From Imbricaverruca yamaguchii (taxonomy: Eukaryota; Arthropoda; Thecostraca; Neoverrucidae), in the NCBI GenBank assembly GCA_034440575.1, contig JAOTOL010001545.1, forward strand, positions 894,501 to 958,500: a stretch of DNA of 64,000 bases, read 5' to 3'. Below the pieces are notes generated by a model. That model was not told the DNA's origin and did no database searches. It saw only the letters and a list, made by a program, of their open reading frames with translations. Below, piece by piece: positions 12,721 through 64,000 of the stretch; positions within the stretch are counted from its first letter, which is position 1; every line of letters starts with the position of its first letter. A program made the position numbers and the translations under genes.

Positions 12721-13955
12721 CGAATTGAAGATACCTTTACCAGGCTTACTTTAATAGTGCGAAGTTTCCGATAAAGTTTAATGATGGAAGAAATATGGAA
12801 GCTGAAGGAATTTTAATTATAGGTGGAATTAGCAGCTTTACTTGTAATATATCCCCGGTATTGATTGTGTTGTATTATTAATTATACGTAAGAATGTTCA
12901 TCATGAACTAGTTTTAATATGAAACGCCAAAATTATTCCATGGATGAAAATGCTTACAAAGAAATTGGGAAAGTAGAGGTCAGTACAATAAACATATCAC
13001 ATGCGCCACACCTGCGCCAAGAATCGTTATATTTTGATGTTGATTTAGGTGCAACAGGAAATTAAGAGTAAGCATCCGTAGTGATTCGCAGGTGGGTGTT
13101 TTCTGGTGTGGATAATTGATACACCTTGGGTGCTCCCTTCTGATGTTAATGGGCGATAATTCACGTTAGGGGAGTGGAGTTCTTAGTATTCTAGCCAGTA
13201 GGACTAGAGTGGAGTTCTGAGTATTATATTATAGGTATTCATTCTAGCCAGTAGAAGTGGAGTTCTAAGTATTCTAGCCAGTAAAAGTGGAGTTCTATGT
13301 ATTGTACCCTTGATGGCATTTGGTTCTGTTTATATTTTTGCAAGGTTTCAGTTTGGTGCAATCTGGTTCAGAGAACAAAAACAGCCAAATAATGTCATGG
13401 CTATTAATGATGTGCCATTTACATTTTTCCATTTAAGTTATTTTCAATGTTGTGTAGTGGATGCTGCCTTCTCTTTGGACTCTTGTAATCTATGATCTGA
13501 AGTACCTAGGTTCTACCTACCCACAGTATCATCCTGTCTAAGTTGTTGCATATTATGTGGGCTCCAGCCATGAAGCATCGTCACAAGTTGAATGCACAAC
13601 ATGTCAATATTACACACTTTTGTGAGCTGTGACCTGTGTGCTACTATTTGTAAGCTTCAATGCTTAACTTAGAATGGTCTCACTGTTGGTGGCATAAGCA
13701 TTCACAGTAACGTTTTCATGGAACTTAATCCAGTAACAAATTTATCTGCAAATGTTCCATGCCTATCATTTGATCTGATGACCTTGGTGCATGAGTGTTG
13801 CCATCTTGCATGAAACCACAAAGACAAAGTATGAACAGCTTATTCACATTACAGTATGCATGTTCTTCACTCTAGTGCCATGAGATGGGCTTTAAGGCTT
13901 TAAGTGCCATAAGATGGGAAGAAGAATTCTCCACTTAAATGCCTGTGAAATGTGG
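12721..13955. other. AT-rich intergenic with a short tandem repeat
   Basis: At 13165-13305 the phrase 'gtggagttctaagtattcta' followed by 'gccagta' recurs about four times, with an insertion in one copy. The rest shows nothing recognisable. Confidence 0.5.
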
Positions 13956-15480
13956 GAAAAGTTCAAATCTTACTTGAAGGAAATTCAGATTGGACATGTC
14001 CCCAATAAGCAAAGATATAAAAGGAGGATAGGAAAGACAGCATAGCTTATACCAGACTTGATAAAAGAAATTAAGGCTAAGAAAGCTGCATTTAGAGTGC
14101 TTAAGGAAACTTCAAATATCGTAAATATAAAGGTGCATCAAAAGGATAGGGACACTGTGAAGCAAAAAACCAGAGCAGCAAAGTGAGCAAAAGGACTGGA
14201 TTTAGCTAGGAACTGTAATGGGGACAGCAAAAAGTTTTTTAGTTTCTACGAGCTAAATAAAGTTTCTATGACAATTGGTCCACTGGAAGTAAATAGGACT
14301 ATATTGGGTGGGGATACTGAGATGGTTGAGGAGCTGAGCAAGCAGTTTAAATCAGTGTTTACATTGGAAGATGTTACCAATCTACCAACCATACACCATA
14401 GTTCAGTGACATGTGATCAGATAAATGATGTTGATTTCATTGATAGTGATGTTGTTTTCAATCATATGTTAGGGATAGTGATGTTGTCAAATTTATGTTA
14501 GGGTATTGTGGGAAGCTGAAAAAGAACTGGCATTTCCACTTAGTATAATATTTTGTAGATCTGTTTCACAAAATGAAATTCCAACTGATTCAAAAAGGGC
14601 AAATGTAGTTCCTATTTTCAAGAAAGGAGAAAGGGAAAGTTGAAAATTATAGGCCAGTAAGTCTCACATCCCTAGTCTGCAAGGCACTCTAATCAATTAT
14701 CAAGGATAGAATAGTTAGTTATCTGGAGGGAAACAGATTGATTCAAGATACTCAACATGGGTTTAGGAAAGGGCAATCATGCCTCACAAATCTCTTGCAC
14801 TTTTTGAACTTCACCACAGAACAATTTGATAAGGGAAATCAGGTTGTTGTAGCATACCTTGACTTTAGTAAGGCCTTTGGGGGCATCAGAACAGACCAAG
14901 GAAGCCAGGAAGAAGGCACTGAGAATGCTCGGGGCAATAAATAGTAATGTATCATACAAAAGTGAGGAAGTCATCAGGATTTAGAGATAGAGTACAAAAG
15001 AGGGCTACAAAAATGCTTAATGGCATAAGCAGCCTAGCATATGAGGAAAGATTGAAGAACTTGAATATGTTTTCACTTAGATATAGGAGGCTGAGAGGAG
15101 ATCTCATAGAGGTCTTTAAATTTGCCCATGGTCTAGAGAGGGGATATCTTGGGGAAATGCTTGAATTTAACAGAAATGATGCAATTAGTGGTCATCAATT
15201 CAAAATTAAAGTTAACCATAGCAGAACAAGGTTAAGACAGTCTTTCTTCACCAACAGGGTAGTAGAACAACAAGCTCCCAGAAACCATTGTAAGTACATT
15301 GAACATCTTTAAAAACAGCATAGGCAATCATTATAAGAATAGAGGGCTTGCTTTTCAGTATTATAGGGAGGGCTGATCAATGGATTTGGTGGGCAACTGG
15401 TTGAGTGTCCAGAGTGCAACCAAGAAGGGCCCTTGTGGCTTATAGTTGCACTAATATTTTGTCTTCATGTCTTTATTTCT
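13956..15480 (+). mobile_element. CR1/L2-like non-LTR retrotransposon, copy 1, internally deleted
   Basis: Fragments of a reverse transcriptase ORF are seen in order: the linker (EELSKQFKSVFTLEDVTNLP, 14325), SIIFCRSVSQNEIPT, KRANVVPIFKKGER, DTQHGFRKGQSCLTNLLHFL (14744) and AYLDFSKAF (14857). The YADD catalytic region that should follow is missing. The text jumps to the post-RT region (RTDQGSQE...; then VQKRATKMLNGISSLAYEER at 14992). The 3' end has 'gtggcttatagttgcacta' and a T-rich tail. Several frameshifts occur. The 5' endonuclease part is absent, as is usual for 5'-truncated copies. A sister copy lies at 19278-20655. Confidence 0.88.
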
Positions 15481-15635
15481 ACAAGTGCAGCAGTCTGTAT
15501 GCATCTTCACTATCCAAATATAACTAATCATGTGTAGTTATCCATACCTGATGTGTCACAGACATGATAAAGAAGAAATTCAACACTTGATGCATTTTAT
15601 TCAATAATCTTTGACATAGGAAACCTTATGTTCTG

Positions 15636-15690
15636 GCATAATATAATATAATATAATATAATATAATATTATATTATATAATATAATATA

Positions 15691-15779
<89 letters not shown>
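15636..15779. repeat. (TA)n / ATAAT microsatellite
   Basis: A block of 'taatataatataat' leads into about 80 bp of pure TA dinucleotides. The long Ile-Tyr ORF on the minus strand is an artefact of it. Confidence 0.97.
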
Positions 15780-15781
<2 letters not shown>

Positions 15782-15794
15782 CTCATGATGACTA

Positions 15795-15878
15795 TTTGTA
15801 GCAGAATGTGTGTGTCAAACCCAGGACCTTTGGTACCCAGAGCCAACACCTTAACTGCTCGGCCATCCCACCCCTGTC
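15795..15878 (-). mobile_element. tRNA-derived SINE head (same family as 40886-41081)
   Basis: Read on the minus strand: 'gggatggccgagcagttaag', then 'gtgttggctctgggtaccaa' and 'aggtcctgggtttgacac'. This is the tRNA-like 5' part (A and B boxes) of the SINE at 40886. The body is missing; the (TA)n tract follows within 20 bp. Confidence 0.75.
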
Positions 15879-16267
15879 ACATGCAATGCATGCTAGAATA
15901 CATGCTAACCAGAAATGCTTTTTCACAGTGAATCTTATGGTTGTATTAATGAAGCATTGACAAAAATACACTGGACATTACCTATACAGAATGACAAGGT
16001 AAGTGTACCAGTATTTGTAGTAGTGAATGGTGATCATACATCAGTGATATATCTGACTATCCAGCACTAATTGATAAGTGCTGTTTGCTTTAGAGTGATG
16101 GATAGCATGGCTATGGTGCAATATTAAATGACACAACACTCTGCATTAATAGACAAGGTGACTGTTATTACAGTAATGTAATAACAGTTACCTTGTCCCA
16201 ATTCTAATTATCAACACTGTCTCCCAACATTTACAGATTTGTTGAAATGTTGCACCCTATATAGGGT

Positions 16268-16333
16268 CATTTGTCAGTTAGTTATTTGAGTTTTAGGGAG
16301 CATCGACCAGGTCTGGTCATTTAGCGACCATCT
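16268..16333 (-). repeat. SINE 3' tail with hairpin and (CTAA)n, minus strand
   Basis: Reverse complement of the common tail described at 36275-36332. It ends in 'aaactcaaataactaactga' when read on the minus strand and abuts the MITE at 16339. Confidence 0.65.
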
Positions 16334-16338
16334 ATATA

Positions 16339-16719
16339 GGGTCTGTTCCTGACACTGCTCCAAGCTGCTCCAAGCAACTTGGAGCAGCCACTCAGTATTT
16401 CCATGCATTTTCGGAGCAGAACAGAGCAGCTTCAACTTACTCAAACTTACTCTGGCTGAATGCAGGGGTAGCTTGGAGCAGCTTGGAGCAGCACAAATGT
16501 GGTGCTGACAATACATTTGCAAAGCTCTTTGGGGAATCTGTCAACAAGTTTTGAATATCTGCATCATATATGTAACCATAATACAAGCACAAACAGCTGA
16601 TTTTTACTCCAAGTTACTCCAGACATTCCAGCTCTCCCTTTTACTGAGCCTACTCTGAACTGCTCCAAGTTGCTCCAAGTTGCTCTACTCTTTTTTTTAG
16701 CGGGGTCAGGAACGGACCC
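16339..16719 (+). mobile_element. Harbinger-like MITE, 381 bp
   Basis: The left end GGGTCTGTTCCTGAC matches the reverse complement of the right end GTCAGGAACGGACCC at 14 of 15 bases. The element is flanked on both sides by ATA (16336-16338 and 16720-16722). A 3-bp duplication with GGG-starting inverted ends is typical of PIF/Harbinger. The interior is made of 'ctgctccaag/cttggagcag' words in both orientations and has no ORF. Confidence 0.7.
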
Positions 16720-17689
16720 ATAAATGCTTACCATGTTTCCAAGCTTATCAATACTTTTTGTTTAAGCTTTTAAACAAATTTGTCTGAATTCTTACTGTGG
16801 TGGTTTTATGGACCAGTATTCTACTGCTAAGAATACCTTGTGTGAGCCATGCCCTACCACCCATCCCATTAATTCCAGTTTAACAGCAGGGTTTGGGACA
16901 AGTGTAGTCTGCCATCAATGAACAAATGAGGTCACCCTGGCCTTATCAAACCAGTTCCCCATCTGACCCTCTCAGCTAAATATGAGTGAGTGCAGCTACT
17001 TGAACCCTGTTGTGCAGGGGAGACCATTGCAGCTCAGTGCAGTGGGCAATTGATCTACTGGGGAATATATGTCAAACTTTTAAGATTTTATTCACATCTG
17101 ATGCACAAGTGAAAATTCATGTGGACAATCTGGAAATGAGCATCACAGCAATGCTACAGTAATTGTGATATCATATAGCTGTACTCAACTGTCACAAAGC
17201 CTATGCAAATGTGCTGTGGTAATGAGCCATGTGAAAGCACTGTAGTGTCTGATAATGTAGTGATGTAGTACTACACAATATGAATGTGCTGTGGTAGTGA
17301 GTCATGTGACAGCACTGCAGTGCTGGATGATGTAGCTGTGCTGTAGTACTACATCATATGATGAACATATTGGCATATAGTATTGCTACTAGTGCAGTAA
17401 TAATGACCTATATTACCATGGTGATGTAATGGATGATGTGTGTAATGCATTAATGACAGATATGACTGGAACTGCCGTTTGGAGGCGCGTTCGATCATGG
17501 GGTGATCGTTCGATCACGAGGTGATCAAGCGTGATTTATGTCTAGATGATTTTTAATTGACTCTTGTTTATTGACATGAGAAATAGGATTATGTATATAT
17601 TTTTACAGAAATGTATTGACAAGAGGGCTGAAAAGCCATATTACTGTGGACACCTTAATAAATCTGACTATGACTATGACTATGACTGT
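16720..17689. other. AT-rich DNA upstream of the ATP9 region
   Basis: Two diverged copies of a ~110-bp unit ('gtgctgtggtaatgagccat' ... 'agcactgtagtg') lie at 17210-17350. From 17390 onward, very degenerate relatives of the 52-bp repeat appear. No exon was recognised. Confidence 0.45.
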
Positions 17690-18527
17690 GTGCAGTAATA
17701 GACGATGCGAGTATAGTGTGGCAATGACCGACACTACTGTGGCGCAGTAATGGATGATGTGAGTGCAGTGTGGTAATGACCGATATGACCATACTGCAGT
17801 AATGGACAATGTGAGTGTAGTGCAGTGATGACCGAAATGCTCGTGCCGCAGTAATGGACGGTGTGAGTGTAGTGCGGTGATGACCGAAATGCTCGTGCCG
17901 CAGTAATGGACGGTGTGAGTGTTGTGCAGTGATGACCGATATGATCATGTCGCAGTAATGGACGGTGTGAGTGTAGTGCGGTGATGACCGATATGATCGT
18001 GTTGCAGTAATGGACGGTGTAAGTGTAGTGCGGTGATGACCGATATGATCGTGTCGCAGTAATGGACGGTGTGAGTGTAGTGCGGTGATGACCGATATGA
18101 TCATGTCGCAGTAATGGACGGTGTGAGTGTAGTGCGGTGATGACCGATATGATCGTGTCGCAGTAATGGACGGTGTGAGTGTAGTGCGGTGATGACCGAT
18201 ATGATCGTGTCGCAGTAATGGACGGTGTGAGTGTAGTGCGGTGATGACCGAAATGATCATGTCGCAGTAATGGACGGTGTGAGTGTAGTGCGGTGATGAC
18301 CGATATGATCGTGTTGCAGTAATGGACGGTGTGAGTGTAGTGCGGTGATGACCGATATGATCATGTCGCAGTAATGGACGGTGTGAGTGTAGTGCAGTGA
18401 TGACCGATATGATCGTGCCGCAGTAATGGACGGTGTGAGTGTAGTGCGGTGATGACCGATATGATCATGTCGCAGTAATGGACGGTGTGAGTGTAGTGCA
18501 GTGATGACCGAAATGCTCGTGCCGCAG
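17690..18527 (+). repeat. Minisatellite, 52-bp unit, ~16 copies, running into ATP9 exon 1a
   Basis: The unit contains 'gcagtaatggacggtgtgag', 'tgtagtgcggtgatgaccg' and 'atatgatcgtgtc', with period 52 (for example 17955 to 18007). The first units are most diverged. The last unit passes directly into the start of exon 1a: 'gcagtaatggacggtg' in the repeat becomes 'gcagtaatggacgatg' at the start codon. Each unit therefore holds an ATG followed by a short reading frame ending in TGA or TAG. Confidence 0.95.
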
Positions 18528-18529
18528 TA

Positions 18530-60209
<41,680 letters not shown>

Positions 60210-60790
60210 CGAGTACCGCAGTCGCGGACGTCTCGTCATCGCGCAACATACCCCGACCTGACGAGCGGACTCACTCACGTGAACGTGCCAACCGTCGTAA
60301 GCACCCTGCGCGCTCAGGCTGGCTCTAATTCTCGCCCAGGCAACTGGCTGCCGTTGGGGATACGGAAGCGGCTAGCGGGGGATGGACAACTCCGAGACGG
60401 TTGTCAGACATTGTGCCGGCCATGCAACACTGACACGGACTGCCGCCTGTGTCGCCGAGTCTTGTGGTGGTGGGGTGGGGGGGGGGAGCGGGAGCCCGCC
60501 GACAGTGTTGCCGGCAGTGTCTGGCGGTGTCGCTCAGCCCCGGCGACAGGCGGTGACGTGTCGGGCCGCCGCCCGCCCGGGCCGCTGACTCAGACCGCGT
60601 GCGTGCGTGACGACGCCCGCCCTCTGGGGAGTGGGTGTCACTCGGCCGGCGCAGCGGCCGGCGTTCCCCAGCGTCAGCCGACACCCTGCCGAGTCGGGCC
60701 AGTCGGTCGGCAGGTCGCGCCGGCCGTGCCTGAGGTGCCGCTACAGCCCGCGCCGACGACGCGCGCAGCGCCAACGACTGATACTAGAAT
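60210..60790 (+). other. GC-rich region after the ATP9 stop
   Basis: Probably 3' UTR at first, then CpG-rich with a G run (60472-60488). No AATAAA was identified, so the transcript end is open. Part may be a separate CpG island. Confidence 0.4.
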
Positions 60791-63156
60791 ACATTATTTA
60801 TTGCGTCTGCTGGTGTTCCGCTGGTGTGTGTTCGTGTGTGTGTGTGTGTGTGCGACTTCCAACTGAGGAGAGCATGACAAGAGGCATTTTGTTCTACTGT
60901 GAGTGCGGGCTGCTTCTGTTGCATGGCACAAGATAGACTAGACAAAGAGCACCACTGCAAATCGAGGCGAGAGATTTACCACGTCGTAGCGCGGGCTGCA
61001 TTGTGCCGCTGCACTAGACACCCCGCCAAGGAATGAGTCAGGCAGGCCGTTATCTGCCTACGCTTCCTACTCGGCTCCGGGATGTAGCTGCTGAGGATTT
61101 GGCTGTGTGACGACGGCGCTTGTGACATGACGATGGGGGATGGTGTCTGAAATGATAGCGTAGTGTGCATAGTTTTAAGCTGTGATACGTCTGATGTGCT
61201 CTTGTAACCAAGACAAATACACATATATCCGTTTCATCGGTGGTGACAGCACCAATCATGTGATGGAAAATCCGAGATGATAGATGTTGCAGAAAGCTCT
61301 AGTTCTCTCCGAGGAAATCGCAGTAAGTGTTCTCGAGTGGGTACTTTTGAAAGGATCTGTTTTAAGAATACAATAAGCGCAAGGTGGTGCATTGACCACA
61401 TCCCACGCTCTGATTCAATGCGCTATTCCAGCACACATCGTTCGATTCGTACTCCGAAGCCTTAGCTGGAAACTATGGACGCTGCATGACCTCTGCAGTC
61501 GATGCGCCCTTAAACCCCAATAACTAACTAACTAGCTGGAAACTATATGCGGAACCGGAAAGTTGCAGAGCAGCTGATTCACCAATATTGCTATATTCGT
61601 ATGACTGCAAGCAAACTATGTTGAGAACGAATGGGGCACAATTTCTGTGCGTACCACCTAGGCTATTTTCATGCTATCGGTGCATCAGGAATGCATATAT
61701 CTGCATTTTATACGGTATGCATATATGCATTACGTATTAATGAGCCCCGACATATTTTGCGACGCACTCGGGTGGTACGTCGTATGGCTTTGGCATTCTC
61801 GCGCCGAATGGTCACGAGAACTCCGAAGTCCATTAGGTCAGCGTTGAATTTTCGATAGGAACCTTTCGATTGCATGACAGGTGCGCTATTGCAGAATTAT
61901 AGTTAAGTGAAGGTTACGCAGTGTCCAATTTAGAATCTTATGTAGAACACTTCAGCTATGTGATTATAGAATTTCGAGCACATTCAGCCAAAAGAAACGC
62001 GTTTAGATGTTTGGAACTTGCGATTCTAGCCAAGCAATGTTTCTAAGCCGCTCCAGCTATAAGTTAGGCGTTTTCTCCTGTTCACATCTCGCACCTAACA
62101 CACATGACTGGATCAGGTTAACATAGCAACAGCACTCACAATAATCCCGCATTCCTGCGTCTGACAAATGCAAATGCTCCGTTTAAGAAACCAAACTGTA
62201 AGGGACTCATCCTTGGAACCGCTCAGCAATGCTCAATGCGCGTCGAGTTCGCTCTCGACAGCTGAAATTGATGCTGTTGCCTTCCCAAATCGCGTTCTCC
62301 GGGCAGGCACGCACATTCACACCAGCTGGACCGCCTTCAGCAGCAGCAGCACCAGCTTCATCGCTGTCGGGTTCGGCTGGTTCAATAACCTCACTCGAGT
62401 GCCGCTCGACACCGGGGCCACTGTCGGCTGGGGGACGACGCGGCTCGGTGCGGTACCGACGTCCCCTCAAATCGCCGCCGCAGGGGGGGGGGGGCACCGC
62501 GCGGCGTGGAGGCGAGCTACTCACGCTGGTGGATACGTGAGCCGTGGCTCACGTGCACTGCAAGACGACGTGGAACGTGCTATGATATCGACCGGTGACT
62601 GCTGCTCTAGGTAGCCTGATGTTTGTTTGGGTTTTGTTCGATGTTAATTCCTTGTCCCGTGTCCTCCGTTTCGTTACCAAAATGGTATCAGATAAGCGCG
62701 GAAACCAACATGAACAGCTCTGTACCGGCCGCACAAAGGATCACCACTAATCCATTGTTTCTGTTGTTAATTTATACAAGTAAAGATAGTGTTTGATTGG
62801 CCACTGAAGCCGATGATCGATCAAACAAGGCCCGTGCAGTTTATTACTTATTGACGTCACACCGGCGCCAAGGAGCGCATGCTATTGCATTCCTTCCGGC
62901 CATGGCTTTGAGAGGGTCCGGCACTCAGTAGGCAGCCTTGTGCTGGCTTCATTATTAGCTTCACTTACAGTTGGCCTCATTATTTATAGACGTTTATGCG
63001 GCTCGAACATGCATCACTGATTCCACTGAGTTTGACAACTGCAGAGTTGCTGGGGTTGATCAAGAGGAGCCGCATGTGAAGTGGATGGTCATTGGACATC
63101 ACTACAGGCGTCGGGAGAAGGAATCGAGCTGGCATATGGGGCAGACGGGGTGTCTG
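60791..63156. other. Intergenic DNA downstream of ATP9
   Basis: Contains a (TG)n stretch (60826-60852), a SINE tail at 61478-61533 and a family A end-like piece near 62050-62110. A GC-rich patch (62230-62545) has ORFs on both strands with no family I recognise. Confidence 0.45.
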
Positions 63157-63715
63157 GTAGTAACGCCGTCCACCTGACAGGGCAGACGGGGTAGTAACGC
63201 TGTTCACCTGACAGGGCAGACGGGGTGTCTGGTAGTAACGCTGTCCACCTGACAGGGCAGACGGGGTGTCTGGTAGTAACGCTGTCCACCTGACAGGGCA
63301 GACGGGGTGTCTGGTAGTAACGCTGTCCACCTGACAGGGCAGACGGGGTGTCTGGTAGTAACGCTGTCCAACTGACAGGGCAGACGGGGTGTCTGGTAGT
63401 AACGCTGTTCACCTGACAGGGCAGACGGGGTGTCTGGTAGTAACGCTGTCCACCTGACAGGGCAGACGGGGTAGTAACGCTGTCCACCTGACAGGGCAGA
63501 CGGGGTGTCTGGTAGTAACGCTGTTCACCTGACAGGGCAGACGGGTTGGCTGTCACCTGACGGGGCAGACGGGGTGTCTGGTAGTAACGCTGTCCACCTG
63601 ACAGGGCAGACGGGGTGTCTGGTAGTAACGCTGTCCACCTGACAGGGCAGACTTGGTGTTGGGTAGTAATGCTATCCAACTGACAGGGCAGACGAAGTGA
63701 CGGGTAGTAACGAGA
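63130..63715 (+). repeat. Minisatellite, 41-bp unit, ~14 copies
   Basis: Unit 'gggcagacggggtgtctggt' + 'agtaacgctgtccacctgac' + 'a'. Short units lack 'gtctggta' (at 63190, 63470). The right end is diverged. No adjoining exon was recognised. Confidence 0.95.
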
Positions 63716-63849
63716 AACCTTGATCATTGAGTATAGACGAAGAGTGACGAGGGAGAAAGGTGTGTATATACGTCATAGACCATGGTGCGGAGAGACTGGT
63801 TGGTGGCAGGTGAGAAGGCCGTTGGGCCAGAAACAGGGCGGATGGATGT

Positions 63850-64000
63850 GCCGGCTCGTGACAGGTCAGAGCAGGGCAGAGGGACGTGAGCCGGCGGCGG
63901 TGGCGACTGAGGACAAGGTAGATGATTGCAGGTCAGTCGCAGGTAAGAGCAGGAGTGGAGGGATGTAGACCAGTGGCGGTGGTAGCTGAGGACAAGGTGG
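63850..64000 (+). repeat. ~98-bp tandem repeat cut by the window edge
   Basis: 'gagcagggcagagggacgtg' ... 'ggcggtggcgactgaggaca' + 'aggtag' recurs as 'gagcaggagtggagggatgt' ... 'ggcggtggtagctgaggaca' + 'aggtgg'. Two copies are visible. Confidence 0.75.

Noticed and set aside
62207..62540. Possible exon in a GC-rich patch, both strands
   Set aside because: Ala/Pro/Gly-rich frames without a recognisable domain or conserved splice borders.
63089..63727. Minus-strand 212-residue repeat ORF
   Set aside because: Frame through the 41-bp minisatellite, with no start context or family.

Overview
The window is animal nuclear DNA. Coding sequence is broken into short GC-rich exons with GT-AG introns, and the rest is filled with SINEs, decayed transposons and many minisatellites. 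The proteins and the repeat types (tRNA-derived SINEs, a CR1/L2-like non-LTR family, hAT, piggyBac-like and Harbinger-like short elements) fit an invertebrate, perhaps an arthropod or other marine invertebrate. I cannot name the species. No prokaryotic gene, CRISPR array or operon is present.

Two real protein-coding genes are visible, both on the + strand. The first is the 3' end of a signal peptide peptidase gene (HM13/SPP; last two coding exons at 246-434 and 956-1028), ending in a KKED ER-retrieval signal. The second is a complete class-2 P4-ATPase gene, orthologous to human ATP9A/ATP9B and yeast Neo1. It has 20 coding exons from 18530 to 60209. I placed every exon by homology and splice sites; all phases agree and the spliced length is 3306 nt (1101 codons plus stop). 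All P-type catalytic motifs are intact: [19 protein letters not shown] and GDGGND. Two further first exons (23615-23754 and 27236-27351) end in the same phase, so the gene probably has three alternative N-termini.

Layout: 1-1028 HM13 3' end; 1029-9400 intergenic, mostly AT-rich, with two tandem-repeat blocks; 9420-11400 dead hAT transposase gene containing a double fold-back palindrome; 12.4-17.7 kb dispersed repeats, a deleted non-LTR element and a Harbinger-like MITE; 17.7-60.2 kb ATP9 with its introns; 60.2-64 kb downstream DNA ending in 41-bp and ~98-bp minisatellites.

The most unusual feature is in ATP9. Many of its exon borders touch a tandem array whose unit is a copy of that very splice junction or, for exon 1a, of the start-codon context. 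Examples are 30 bp at the exon 1a donor, 91 bp at the exon 10 acceptor, 41 bp at the exon 12 donor, 60 bp at the exon 13 acceptor, 40 bp at the exon 15 donor, and about 150 copies of 29 bp (4.5 kb) at the exon 14 acceptor. The gene therefore carries long rows of decoy splice sites. These arrays also create very long but meaningless open reading frames on the minus strand, which I rejected.
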